Below, one piece after another: positions 37,601 through 48,700 of a stretch of 64,000 nt of DNA. Each line of letters opens with the position of its first letter. Position 1 is the stretch's first letter. The notes under the pieces are model-generated. The model ran no database searches, had not been told where the DNA came from, and saw nothing but the letters and a program-made list of their open reading frames with translations. Origin of the DNA: Deinococcus sp. LM3 (GTDB taxonomy: Bacteria > Deinococcota > Deinococci > Deinococcales > Deinococcaceae); the NCBI RefSeq assembly GCF_002017875.1, contig NZ_MUFV01000001.1:1685001-1749000 (forward strand), read 5' to 3'. The translations under genes were made by a program, and so were the position numbers.

Positions 37601-38635
37601 GTGTCTCCGTCCGTCCCGGCCTTCCCGTTCCCGCTTCCGGACCTGCGCGCGGCGCTACTGGCGTGGTTCGACCGCACGGGCCGTTCCCTGCCCTGGCGGG
37701 CCGGCACCGAGGGCGCGCGGGACCCCTACCGCGTGTGGGTGGCGGAAATCCTTCTTCAGCAGACGCAGGTGGCACGTGGGCAGATCTACTATGACCGCTT
37801 TCTGACAGCCTTCCCGACCGTGCAGGCGCTGGCCGCCGCCCCGCAGGACGCCGTCCTGAAAGCCTGGGAGGGCTGCGGGTACTATGCCCGCGCCCGCAAC
37901 CTGCACCGCGCCGCGCAGCGGGTCGCGCACGAGGGCTTTCCCCGCTCGTACGACGGGTGGCTGGCCCTGCCGGGCGTCGGGCCGTACACGGCGGCGGCGG
38001 TCAGCAGCCTCGCGCTGAACGAGGCGCGCGCCGTGAACGACGGAAACGTCCGCCGCGTCCTGGCCCGCCTGCACGCCGAGGCGCACCCCACGCCCGCCTG
38101 GGTGCAGGCCCGCGCCGACGCGCTGCTGGACCCGGCCCGGCCCGGCGCGTGGAACGAGGCGGTCATGGATCTGGGTGCGACCGTCTGCACGCCCGCCGCG
38201 CCGCGCTGCGAGGTCTGCCCGCTGCGGCCCTGGTGCGCGGCGTTCGCGTCCGGCACGCCCGCCGCCTACCCCGCCCCGAAGGTCCGGGCCGCCGTGCAGG
38301 ACGTGTCGGTCGTGGCGGTGCTGATCGGCACGCCGCAGCAGGCGGTGCTGGAACGCCGCAGCGGCGCGCTGCTGGGCGGCCTGATGGGCCTGCCCACCGA
38401 GCCGCTCGCCGCCGGGGAGAACCCGCAGTCGGCCCTGGAGCGGCTGTGCGCGCGGCTGCCTGCCCGCCCCGGCGCGTTCCTGGGCACCCTGACGCACGTC
38501 ATGACACACCGCCGCGTCACGCTGCACCTGCACGCCGCGCAGGCCGACCTGCCCCGGCGCGTGGTGGCCGAGGAGGCCCTGTCGCGGCTGGATCAGAAGG
38601 CACTGCTCCTGGCCGCGCAGCCCGCGCTGCTGTGA
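37601..38635 (+). CDS. mutY: Adenine DNA glycosylase MutY
   Basis: Base-excision repair glycosylase removing A mispaired with 8-oxoG. The 344-aa protein has the catalytic Glu in WVAEILLQQTQV, the HhH motif LPGVGPYTAAAV, catalytic Asp in VNDGNVRRVL, and the 4Fe-4S Cys pattern C-x6-C-x2-C-x5-C in CTPAAPRCEVCPLRPWC. A C-terminal NUDIX-like 8-oxoG-recognition domain occupies about 235-344. Start GTG 37601 chosen from the -10 box 6 nt upstream. Confidence 0.95.
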   Translation: MSPSVPAFPFPLPDLRAALLAWFDRTGRSLPWRAGTEGARDPYRVWVAEILLQQTQVARGQIYYDRFLTAFPTVQALAAAPQDAVLKAWEGCGYYARARNLHRAAQRVAHEGFPRSYDGWLALPGVGPYTAAAVSSLALNEARAVNDGNVRRVLARLHAEAHPTPAWVQARADALLDPARPGAWNEAVMDLGATVCTPAAPRCEVCPLRPWCAAFASGTPAAYPAPKVRAAVQDVSVVAVLIGTPQQAVLERRSGALLGGLMGLPTEPLAAGENPQSALERLCARLPARPGAFLGTLTHVMTHRRVTLHLHAAQADLPRRVVAEEALSRLDQKALLLAAQPALL

Positions 38636-38663
38636 AGGTGGGGCTGTGAAGGTGGGGCTGTGA
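38631..38663 (+). repeat. 14-bp tandem repeat at the mutY stop
   Basis: TGTGAAGGTGGGGC occurs twice head-to-tail (38631-38644, 38645-38658) and begins a third time; the first copy contains the mutY stop codon. Probably slippage. Confidence 0.85.
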
Positions 38664-38735
38664 CCGCACGGGCGCGCAGGGCCGCCTCGTCTGTTCGGGG
38701 GACGTGAGGGCTGGCGGGCGCGTTAGACTGGGCGC

Positions 38736-39566
<831 letters not shown>

Positions 39567-39583
39567 CGCGGGCCAGGATGTGC

Positions 39584-39618
39584 GGCGGGGCCAGGAGCGA
39601 CGAGTTCCTGGCCCCGCC
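39584..39618 (+). terminator. Hairpin after uppS
   Basis: 13-bp perfect stem GGCGGGGCCAGGA / TCCTGGCCCCGCC. No T-run follows, so termination is probable but not certain. Confidence 0.6.
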
Positions 39619-39860
39619 CCTGTGTCGGGTTCCTGAGCCCCGGCTCTTCATGAAGCAGAGTCGCGGCCCCTGACCGGGGGAGCGCCACGCCCGCGTCCGA
39701 CACCCCCGCCGGGGGAGCGCAGAGGTGCGCTTGACGCGGGGGCTGTCGACTGGCAGGCGATTTTTTCTGATTTTGAGCGGTTTTTCACGTTGTTCCCGTG
39801 GTCAGTCCGGCCGACGCGCGGTCACGCGGTGTTCCGCTACGACGGTGAGGGCCGCCGACC

Positions 39861-39894
39861 TGTAAGCCGGGCGTAAGACCCGTCTTCCTACGCT
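39861..39894 (+). promoter_or_regulatory. Promoter with tandem GTAAG operator upstream of the surface locus
   Basis: GTAAG starts at 39862 and again at 39873 (11-bp period), covering the -35 zone of a TACGCT -10 box at 39889-39894. Direct repeats at 11 bp overlapping -35 are typical of OmpR/PhoB-type activators. A related pair lies at 50641-50656. Confidence 0.5.
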
Positions 39895-39955
39895 GCGGGC
39901 AGTCCCAGCCCTGGCCTGCCCCACGCAGTCCTTCCGTCCCAGTCAAGGAGATCTC

Positions 39956-40453
39956 ATGAACACCCGCACCCCCATCCTGCTCACCGCCCTGCTGGTCGGC
40001 ACAGCCCTCGCGCAGGGCGCCGCGCCGCTCAAGCTGGACCTCAGCATGTCGCTGGTGCGCAGCGTCAAGGTGGACGGCAAGGTGACCGAGCAGTTCTCGC
40101 CCAGCCCCAAAAACGTCCAGCCCGGCGACCTGATCAGTCAGGTGGTCAACGTGCGCAACACCGGCGGTAAGGTCCTGAAGAACGTGCCCGTCACGCTGCC
40201 CGTCCCCAAAAACACCGTCTACATGGCCCCCGAGAAGGACATGAGCGTGGCCCGCACCGAGTACTCCATCGACGGTGGCAAGACCTTCGCGGCGGCACCC
40301 CTGAAGAAGAAGGTCACCGTGACCGAGAACGGTAAGACGGTCACCCGTGAAGTCGAAGTCAAACCCAACGAGTACACCGCCGTCCGCTGGACGATCAGTG
40401 AAATCAGCGCGAACCAGACCCTGAAACTCGGCTACCGGGTTCAGGTCCGGTAA
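39956..40453 (+). CDS. Small exported DUF11-like protein, first gene of the surface locus
   Basis: 165 aa. Signal peptide at about 1-19 (TALLVGTALA-QG) followed by one beta-sandwich: PGDLISQVVNVRNTGGKVLKNVPVTLPVPKNTVYM matches the DUF11-type repeat (a P-G-D start, Asn-x-Gly, then a 'proportional' strand). No Cys. Preceded by an AAGGAG ribosome site 7 nt upstream. Its stop is followed 53 nt later by the next surface-gene start, so the two are co-transcribed. Function unknown; perhaps a minor or initiating surface subunit. Confidence 0.85.
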   Translation: MNTRTPILLTALLVGTALAQGAAPLKLDLSMSLVRSVKVDGKVTEQFSPSPKNVQPGDLISQVVNVRNTGGKVLKNVPVTLPVPKNTVYMAPEKDMSVARTEYSIDGGKTFAAAPLKKKVTVTENGKTVTREVEVKPNEYTAVRWTISEISANQTLKLGYRVQVR

Positions 40454-40506
40454 TGAACCGCTCCGCCCCCGAACACCGCGCCCACCCCTTTCCCCGGAGG
40501 AACACC

Positions 40507-42828
40507 ATGAAACGTAGCACCCAACTGATCGCCCTGATGGCCGCCCTGGCCGCCGGTTCCGCCAGCGCCGCCGGCACCCTGGCCGGCACCACCATCGAGA
40601 ACACCGCGACCGCCAGCTTCGAAGACCCGGCCAACGCCGGCACCACCCTGAACAGCACCTCGAACACCGTGCAGACCGTCGTGCTGCCCAAGCCCGACTT
40701 CGACATCGTGTACACCACCAGCGGCATCGCCGACGGCAACACCCTGACCAGCACCCCGGTCCTCACCACCGGCGCGGTCCCCGGTCAGGTCATCGAGACG
40801 CCCTACTCGCTGGTCAACAAGGGCAACACGCCCCTGAGCATCGTGCTGAACGCCGACACCACCGGCAGCGCGGCGGGCGCCACCGTCAAGTACTACCTCG
40901 TGAACCCTGACGGCAGCCGCGGCGCCGAGATCCCGGCCGGGTCGGCCGTTCCCGTCACCGCCGACAACCCCGCCACGACCGGCGTCGACGAGGGCATCGT
41001 GAAGATCGTGCAGGTCATCACCCTGCCCACCGATCCGGCCCTGATCACCCCCACCAGCGTCTTCGGTGCGTCCCCCGAGGGCACCGTGGCCGGCACCGCC
41101 GGCGCCGACCCCCTGGTTACCCCCGGCAACGGCTACGCCAGCGGCACCACCGTCCAGGAAGAGGGCAAGGCCGTCGACGCCGACCTGCAGTTCACGCGCA
41201 TCACGGTGTACGCCCCCGCGCTGGACAACAACCCCAACACCAACCCTGGCACGCCCGTCGACAGCGCCGGCAACCCCCTGCCCCCGGCCAGCGTGCCGCC
41301 CGTCACCAGCGTGAACGTGCCCACCGAAGTGGTCGGCAAGCCGGGCGACAACACCCCGGTCGTCAGCGCGCCCGGTTACGTCACGCCCGCCCCCACCACG
41401 CCCCCCGCCACGCCCAGCCCCGTGCCCGGCGGCGCGACCGACCCCACCCCCGGCGGTACGCCCATCGCCACGAACGTCGCCGGTGACGAGCAGATCGCCT
41501 ACCCGATCGCCGACACGAACGCCACCCCCGACCGGGTCCTGTTCACGAACACCCTGACCAACACCGGCGGGGCGACCGACAAGGTCCAGCTGTTCCCGGC
41601 CCTGGCCGACGGTACGCCCGATCCCGCCTACACCTTCGACCCGGCCACCGGCGTGTTCACGAACACCACGACCGGCGTGACCATCCGCTTCCTGGACCCC
41701 GTGACTGGCGAACCCATCAAGGTGTCCGTCGATCCCACCAACCCGACCGTCGCGCAGTACCCCACCGTGACCGTCCCCAACGGCAGCACCGTCGTGTACC
41801 GCACGGAAGTCACCTACCCCGACGCGAACGACTCGGCCCCGATCGCCCCGGTCACCGTGCTGATCGGCGCGGACTCGCTGAAGGACGCCGATCTGGTGTC
41901 GAACAGCAACACCAGGAACACCATCCTGCCGCCCGCCGCGCAGTTCGGTGACGCCACCGGCACCCAGGGTGCCGTCGAGACCCCCGCCCCGATCCAGACC
42001 GTGAACCCCAACGGACCGACCAGCGGCGCGACCAGCCCGGACTTCACCGACGCGACTGCCACCTTCCCGATGGACGTCGTGAACAACGGCCAGTACAACG
42101 ACAGTTACACCCTGAGCGGCACGGTGGAACTGACGGACGCCGTGACAGGCATCAAAACGCTCTATCCGGTCCTGTATTACGCGCCGGACGGCTCGCTGCT
42201 GCCCCGCGTCAGCAACGATCCGACCAGCCCCGATTACAACAAGTTCATCACGCCCGTCGTGGCGCCCGGCACCGAGTACAAGCCCGTGGCGGTCATCCAG
42301 GTGCCGGCCGGCACGCGCACCGGCGATTACGCCGTCACGCAGAACGCCGTGGGGAACTACAGCACCATCCCCATGACCGACACGAACAACATCATCCGTG
42401 TGGCGCCCGCCGGGTCCGTGGCGGTGGCCAAGTTCGTCGCCAAGGCGGGCGTGACGGCCGGCAGCAACCCCATCAACACCATTCCCAACCCCGCTGACTA
42501 CACCGCGACCGGCGCGAACGGCGCCAAGCCCGGCGACAACATCAGCTACCGCATCATCGGGAAGAACACCTACAACACCAGCGTCAACGGCTTCTTCCTG
42601 AGCGACACCGTGCCCGCCAACACCACGCTGTTCAGCGTCGCGCTGACCCCCGCGCCCAGCAAGACCATCTACCGCGTCAACGGCGGCGCCTGGACCACCA
42701 CGGCCCCCACCGGACTGCTCGCCGGCACCAAGGTCGACGTGGCCGTGGACGCCGACAACAACGACCTGCCCGACGCCCTGGCCCCCGGCGCCACCCTCAG
42801 CGCCGACTTCATCGTCACCGTCAACTGA
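40507..42828 (+). CDS. Large exported DUF11-type repeat protein (773 aa)
   Basis: Signal peptide at about 1-21 (ALAAGSASA-AG). The rest is beta-rich, acidic, Thr/Pro/Gly-rich, and apparently free of Cys. DUF11-like units recur, e.g. TPYSLVNKGNTPLSIVL (about 100-116), LFTNTLTNTGGATDKVQLFP, and a C-terminal AKPGDNISYRIIGKNTYNTSV unit. A Pro-rich spacer (about 300-330) separates halves. ATG 40507 follows a GGAGGA site; an upstream frame start at 40453 has no signal peptide first. No anchoring motif is visible. Probably a shed or non-covalently bound envelope protein. Confidence 0.88.
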   Translation: MKRSTQLIALMAALAAGSASAAGTLAGTTIENTATASFEDPANAGTTLNSTSNTVQTVVLPKPDFDIVYTTSGIADGNTLTSTPVLTTGAVPGQVIETPYSLVNKGNTPLSIVLNADTTGSAAGATVKYYLVNPDGSRGAEIPAGSAVPVTADNPATTGVDEGIVKIVQVITLPTDPALITPTSVFGASPEGTVAGTAGADPLVTPGNGYASGTTVQEEGKAVDADLQFTRITVYAPALDNNPNTNPGTPVDSAGNPLPPASVPPVTSVNVPTEVVGKPGDNTPVVSAPGYVTPAPTTPPATPSPVPGGATDPTPGGTPIATNVAGDEQIAYPIADTNATPDRVLFTNTLTNTGGATDKVQLFPALADGTPDPAYTFDPATGVFTNTTTGVTIRFLDPVTGEPIKVSVDPTNPTVAQYPTVTVPNGSTVVYRTEVTYPDANDSAPIAPVTVLIGADSLKDADLVSNSNTRNTILPPAAQFGDATGTQGAVETPAPIQTVNPNGPTSGATSPDFTDATATFPMDVVNNGQYNDSYTLSGTVELTDAVTGIKTLYPVLYYAPDGSLLPRVSNDPTSPDYNKFITPVVAPGTEYKPVAVIQVPAGTRTGDYAVTQNAVGNYSTIPMTDTNNIIRVAPAGSVAVAKFVAKAGVTAGSNPINTIPNPADYTATGANGAKPGDNISYRIIGKNTYNTSVNGFFLSDTVPANTTLFSVALTPAPSKTIYRVNGGAWTTTAPTGLLAGTKVDVAVDADNNDLPDALAPGATLSADFIVTVN

Positions 42829-42837
42829 TCTGACCCG

Positions 42838-42867
42838 GACGCGCCCTGCACTGACGCGGGGCGCGTC
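42838..42867 (+). terminator. Hairpin after the 773-aa surface gene
   Basis: GACGCGCCC / GGGCGCGTC 9-bp stem. T content after it is low (TGTCACAC). It could attenuate expression of the downstream genes. Confidence 0.55.
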
Positions 42868-42994
42868 TGTCACACCGGCAACCGCGCCACCCTTTCCGTT
42901 TCAGCCAACAGCAGACCTGATATTGCACCCCCCGCACATTTGAGTGCGCCGCCCCACCTTCCCGCGCCCTGCCGGCGCCCCAAAGGAGACTCCC

Positions 42995-45784
42995 GTGACC
43001 CGCTTCCCCCACACCACCACGATGCTGACCGCCCTGCTCGTCATGGCCGCTCAGGCCGGCGCGGCCCGCACGCCGGCTGGGACCGAGATCACCAACCAGG
43101 CGCAGGCCGAGTTCGTGCCGCCCGCCGCGACCGACCCGGTGCGGGCCGTGTCGAATACCGTCGTGACGGTCGTGCAGGCCGTGTGTTCGGTCAGCGTCAC
43201 CCCGGACGGCACGGTGCCCCAGCCCGGCCAGAGCGCCACGCTGCTGCCCGGCGAGCGCGCCGTGTTCGCTTACTCGGTCGTGAACACCGGGAACACCACC
43301 GGGAACTTCCCGGTCCTGGCGCGCAGCGAAACCGAAAGCACCGTCAGCCCGGCCCTGCGGGTCGTGCGGGACCTGAACGGCAACGGTCAGCCCGACACGA
43401 ACGAACCCGAGGTCACGGAACTCACCCTGGCCCCCGACGCCCGCGTGGACCTGTTGCTGGTCGTGAATACCAGCGACGCGCAGGGTGACGCCTACGTGAA
43501 CCTGATCGCCAGCTGCGCCGGCGGGCAGAACCCGGACAGCAACAACGTCAGCCGCGTGCGTGTCGGGCCGCCCCCGGTGCTGGGCGTGCAGAAGTCCTTC
43601 ACGCCCGCCCTGGTCCGGCCCGGCACCGAGACGACCGTGACGGTCACCACCAGCAACACCGGTCAGGGTGAGAGCCGCGAGGTGATCCTGACCGACCTGC
43701 TGAGCGACCAGATCTCGCAGGGCCTGAGCTTCGTGCCCGGCAGCGCCCGCACGAACACCGGCACGCTGGAGTACACCCAGGACGGCGTGAACTGGACGGC
43801 CGCCGAGATCAGCCCGGTCCGGGGCGTGCGGGTGCGCGCCGCGAGCCTCGCGCCCGGCGCGACCATCACCCTGACCTTCCGCATGCTGGCCGGTGCGGAG
43901 GCCGAGAACCGCGTCATTCCGAACACCGCGACCGCGCAGACGGGCGGGCGCACCGTGAGCGGCAGCGCCAGCGCCGACGTGCGCTACCTGCCGGCCGTGG
44001 CGATCGGCCCGGTCGGCGTGCCCGAAGCGCCCGAAGGCACGCCCGCCGACACGCAGAGCCGCCCGTTCGCGGTGGTGGGGCAGCAGGTGTGCTTCGACCA
44101 CACCGTGAAGAACACCGGGGACGTGCGCGACAACTTCCGCATCACGGTCACGTACCCGGTGGGCGGCGCGACCAGCGTCCTGTACGGCGAGAACGGCCAG
44201 CCGCTCGCGCAGCCGCTGGCGCTGGACCCCGGCCAGACGGCGTTCGTGCGCATCTGCTACGACGCGCCGCAGGCCGGGCCGCTCGAATCCCTGATCACCG
44301 TGAACGGCGACCGGGGCACCAGCAACACCACCCGCGACCTCGTGGGGAACGTCGAGGCGACCTTCCCGGAACTGGCCAAGTCCTTCACGGCCACCACCCA
44401 GGGCGACGCCGGGCAGACCGTGACCATCCCGGCCGGCGGGACCGTCGCGGCCGGCGACACCATCACGTACACCCTGACCGTCCGTAACCCCTACACCCGC
44501 CCCCTGACGAACGCGGTCGTGACCGATCCCATCCCGGCGCACGTGGACTTCGTCAGCGCCAGTGCCGGCGGGGTCCTGGGCGGGCAGCCCGGCGCGCAGA
44601 CCGTCACCTGGAACCTGGGCACGCTGGCGCCCGGCGAGACGCGCACCCTGACCATCATCACGCAGGTCAGCACCCGCGCCCAGGACGGCGAGTCCCTGAA
44701 CAACGTCTTCAACCTCGTCACGACCGAACTGAGCACCCCCATGCCCAGCAACGAGGTCCGCACGCCGGTCTGGACGGCCAAGCTGGTCATCCTGAAGACC
44801 GTCAGCGCCCAGGAGGCCACGTACGGCGACCGCCTGACGTACACACTGAAGATCACCAACGAGTCCGCCACGACCGCCATCACCGAGGCCGTCGTGACCG
44901 ACACGCCCGCCCGCGGCCTGGAGTACATTCCCGGCACGAGCACCCTGGCCGGGCAGCCGCTCGCGGACCCGGCCATCAGCGGGGGCGTCCTGACCTGGAA
45001 CGCGGGGACCATCCCGGCGCGCGGCAGCATCACCATCACGTACCAGACCCGCGTGACGCCCGAGGCGACCGGAGAACTGGTGAACACAGTGCAGGTCAGC
45101 GGGACCGGCGCCGGCGGCGTGGCCCGCGCCATCGCCAGCAACCGCGCGACCGCCACCACGAAACTCAACCCGCTGAAGTTCGCACCCATCGCGGACATCG
45201 TGGGCACGGTGTTCGTGGACCGCAACCGCAACGGTCTGTTCGACCCGCTGCTGGACACCCCGGTCGAGCGGGCGCGCGTGCTGCTGGCCGGGGGCCGTCA
45301 GGTTGTGACAGATCCGAAAGGTCGGTACTCGTTCCCGAACGTGCCCATGGGCACCCACGCGCTGCGCCTGGACCCGAACACCACCCCGTACCCCCCGCTG
45401 AAGCTGCCGCAGGACGGCGCGCTCAGCGGCACGCAGACCGTGCATGTGCGCGGCCTGACCAGCGTGGACTTCCCGCTCGCGCCGCTGGGAGGCGATATTG
45501 CCGCGCTGCGCCGCACCACCCTCACGGTGGGCGCCGTGACCCTGGACAAGGCCGTGTACGCCACGGAGGGCGGCTACGTGGTCGTCCTGACCCTGAAGAC
45601 CCCCCGCGCGCTGGAAGGCGTGACCCTGCTCGACCCGCTCCCCGAGGGCGCCGTTCTGAAAGAAGGCGGAAATACTTACTCGGGTAGCCTCGGAGCAGGT
45701 GAAAGGACTTTCACCTACCGCTTTGACTGGAAGGGCGAGCCCCGCGCCGCCACGACCGACCCGGTCCTGAGCTGGAGGTACTGA
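42995..45784 (+). CDS. Large exported DUF11-repeat protein with SdrD/CNA-B-like domain (929 aa)
   Basis: Signal peptide at about 1-25 (MLTALLVMAAQAGA). At least four DUF11-type repeats follow, each with a VRPGTETTVTVTTSNTGQGE-like opening (e.g. about 210, 370, 475, 600). Near residue 725 an SdrD-B/CNA-B-type domain begins: IVGTVFVDRNRNGLFD...PVERARVLLAG, with Ca-binding-like DRNRNG. A distinct C-terminal domain follows. GTG 42995 after AAAGGAGA is preferred over a frame start at 42944. Four or more Cys are present, unlike the 773-aa protein. The next gene starts 2 nt after the stop, so the pair is certainly co-expressed. Confidence 0.9.
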   Translation: MTRFPHTTTMLTALLVMAAQAGAARTPAGTEITNQAQAEFVPPAATDPVRAVSNTVVTVVQAVCSVSVTPDGTVPQPGQSATLLPGERAVFAYSVVNTGNTTGNFPVLARSETESTVSPALRVVRDLNGNGQPDTNEPEVTELTLAPDARVDLLLVVNTSDAQGDAYVNLIASCAGGQNPDSNNVSRVRVGPPPVLGVQKSFTPALVRPGTETTVTVTTSNTGQGESREVILTDLLSDQISQGLSFVPGSARTNTGTLEYTQDGVNWTAAEISPVRGVRVRAASLAPGATITLTFRMLAGAEAENRVIPNTATAQTGGRTVSGSASADVRYLPAVAIGPVGVPEAPEGTPADTQSRPFAVVGQQVCFDHTVKNTGDVRDNFRITVTYPVGGATSVLYGENGQPLAQPLALDPGQTAFVRICYDAPQAGPLESLITVNGDRGTSNTTRDLVGNVEATFPELAKSFTATTQGDAGQTVTIPAGGTVAAGDTITYTLTVRNPYTRPLTNAVVTDPIPAHVDFVSASAGGVLGGQPGAQTVTWNLGTLAPGETRTLTIITQVSTRAQDGESLNNVFNLVTTELSTPMPSNEVRTPVWTAKLVILKTVSAQEATYGDRLTYTLKITNESATTAITEAVVTDTPARGLEYIPGTSTLAGQPLADPAISGGVLTWNAGTIPARGSITITYQTRVTPEATGELVNTVQVSGTGAGGVARAIASNRATATTKLNPLKFAPIADIVGTVFVDRNRNGLFDPLLDTPVERARVLLAGGRQVVTDPKGRYSFPNVPMGTHALRLDPNTTPYPPLKLPQDGALSGTQTVHVRGLTSVDFPLAPLGGDIAALRRTTLTVGAVTLDKAVYATEGGYVVVLTLKTPRALEGVTLLDPLPEGAVLKEGGNTYSGSLGAGERTFTYRFDWKGEPRAATTDPVLSWRY

Positions 45785-45786
45785 AC

Positions 45787-48700
45787 GTGCAACCCGACTT
45801 CAAGCGACTCGCCACTGCCCTCACGGCCCTCCTGGCCGTCAGTGCCGGTGCCGGCGCACAGGAAATCAGCACCAGCCTGCCACTGACCACCGTCGGGGAC
45901 CAGCTCACCTGGTCGGTCGGCGATCAGGACCTCGCCCTGGACGTTCCCATCGACGGCGCCGTGCGCCTGGAACTGTACAGCCCCCGCGTCGACCAGAGCG
46001 ACTACCGCAGCGACACCTACTACGGCGACGAGCAGTACGACGCCAACCGCAGCGACGTCACCACCACGTTCACCCTGATCGACAGTGACGGCCGCGCCGT
46101 CCTGACCCGCACCTTCACGCCCGGCGCGCACGACTGGGAGACCCTGTTCGACCAGACGCTCCCCGCCGGCCGTTACCGCCTGAAGGCCGTGACGCAGGGC
46201 AACGGCAAGAACACCTTCGCCATCCGCCTCGCGGGGATCAGCGCGTCCGTCAGCGCCGACCGCCTGAACGTGAACGTCCACTCCCAGGACTGGGTGCCGG
46301 CCGTGAACGTCAGCAGCGACGGCCAGAACCACGTGCTGCGCATGTACGACGGCGACGGTCCCCAGGAACTGCAGGCCCGCCTGCGCGACGAGCAGGGCAA
46401 CGTCACCCCCCTGACCGTCAGCGCCGACCTGGGCTTCACGGACATCGCGCTGCCCGCCCGCGCCGGGAACTACACCGTCGAGCTGCGGCAGCCCGCCACC
46501 GCCCGCCAGTTCAGCAACACGGTCGGGTTCAGCCTGACCCGCGCCGGCACGCCCGAGCCCATCACCATCAGCCGCGTCGACCAGACCGGCCTGCTGCGCG
46601 TCACCGCCGAACTGATCCTGCCCGGCAGCGTGACGCCCACCACGGTCGACGCCCTGGTCGGCAAGTCCACCGTCACGGTGGGCGGCACCTTCACGCAGCG
46701 CGTCGCGCCCGGCACGTACGCCGTCGTGCCGGGCCCCGTTCCCGGCGCGGACGTCACCGTGGACACCCGCAGCGTCAACGTGCCCCGCAACGGGCAGGGC
46801 GAGGCGCGCATCCAGGTGCGCCCGACCGCCAGCCTGACCCTGAGCAGCGACAAACTCGACGTCTGCGTGGGCGACACCGTCACCCTGACCGCCCGCGCCG
46901 CCACCGCCTACGCCGGCGAGCTGCCGCTGGACCTGACCCTCGACACGCCGGGCCTGAACGTGGAGGGCCTGAACAGCGTGCAGGGCACCCTGAGCGCCGC
47001 GCGCCCCGGCGAACTGCGCGTCACCGGCACCGCCACCCAGAGCGGCCCGCTGACCGTCACCGCCCGCCTCGCCCCGTGGGCCCAGGAGCAGCGCGTCACG
47101 CTGAACGTCCTGGCCGACAGCACCGTCCTGCAACTGGGCCGCGACGCCCTGCCGGACGCCACCCAGGGCGACGAGGTCACCGTCACGCTGCGCGTCACGA
47201 ACACCTCGGCGCGGCCCGTGCCGTACCTGCTGCTCGACACGCCCGGCAGCGGCCTGGAAGCCCTGGGTACCACCAGCTTCACCGGCACCCTGGCTGCCGG
47301 CGAGACCCGCGCCCTGAGCTACCGCGCCCGCGTGACCGCCACCGGCACCCTCGACCTGAACGCCAGCCTGCGCACCCCGGACTGCGCCGTCACGCAGACG
47401 GCCGCCGGGCAGCTGAGCGCCCAGCCGGTCCCGGCTGCCGAGGCGCCCGCGCAGCGCCGCGCGAGCAGCGTCACCCTGCCCTTCGACGCGCCCCGTCAGG
47501 CGACCGAACTGATCGTCGCGCACCGCGCCCCTACCGGCGCGGCCCTGGTGCCCGGCAGCAGCCGCCTGGACGGACAGCCGATCGCCGATCCCGTCCGCGG
47601 TCCCAGCGGCACGCTGTACTGGGTGCTGCCCGAACCGGCCAGCAGCCCCGCCACTGCCAGTGGGGCCGCGCTGCGCGGCGCCGTCACGTACGACCTGTCG
47701 CACGAGGGACCGCTGCCCACCCTGGACGCCCCGGCGCTGCTGGCCCGCTTCAAGGGGGAACGCAGCGAGAACCTCGAGGGCCGCGTCGACCTGAACGACC
47801 TGAACGCTGCACAGAGCGTCACCGCGCCCACCGCGACCGTCACCGAGAACGCCGGCGCCATCAAGTTCCCGCTGAACGGCTCGCAGGTCCGAATCCGCGA
47901 CCGCATCAGCGTCGTGGTCGAGGTGCCGGCCGACCAGACCGCCCGCCTGAACGTGAACGGCATGCCCGTCCCGGACGACCAGATCGGCGAGGTCACCACC
48001 GACGCCGAACGCGGCACCCGCCGCGTCACCTACGTCGGCGTGCCCCTCAGGACCGGCGCGAACACCCTGCAGTACGGCCAGGACAGCGTCCAGGTGCAAC
48101 TGGTCGGCGCGACCGCCCGCGTGGAAGTCCTGCCCGGCGACCTGATCGCCGACGGCAGCACCCCGCTGCGCCTGCGCCTGCGCGCCCTGGACGCCAGCGG
48201 TAACCTGACCACCCAGTCCACACTGACGCTACGCTCCAACCTCGAGCCGCGCACCCCCGACCAGAACCCCACCGAGGCCGACTACCAGATCACCCTGGTG
48301 GGCGGCGAGGGCGAACTCGTCCTGAACCCCCAGTCGTCGCCCACCACCCTGAAACTCGGCGTGCTGGTCGGCCAGGAAGTGCGACCCTACACCTTCGAGG
48401 TCCGGCCCGACAGCAGCCGCGTCGGCGTCGGCGTGGTCAGCGCCACCCTCGGCCTGGACGGCAACCTGAACCTCGCCGACGACCTGACCTGGACCGCCCG
48501 CGCCTCCTACGAAGGGCCGCTGGCCGGCGGGAAACTGTACGTCTCTGCCGACAAGGACGGCCTGCCCACCGACCGCGACACCCTCAAGCGTTTCAGCGTG
48601 TACGGCGACAGCAGCACCGAGAGCGTGCCCCTGCAGGGCATCGACCCGGTCGCGCTCAGCTACGACCACCCCACCCTGCGCGCCGAGTACCGCCAGACCA

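Larger units (their letters stand above)
39567..39955 (+). other. Intergenic region before the surface-protein locus
   Basis: 389 nt without a gene. Holds a strong GC hairpin (39584-39618), a CCGGGGGAGCGC direct repeat (about 39673 and 39709), an AT-rich stretch with several T-runs (39758-39800), and the promoter with the GTAAG pair (39862-39894). Confidence 0.6.

Noticed and set aside
38631..38663. Regulatory significance of the 14-bp tandem repeat at the end of mutY
   Set aside because: Only two full units with no palindromy; simple duplication of the stop-codon region is the likelier reading.
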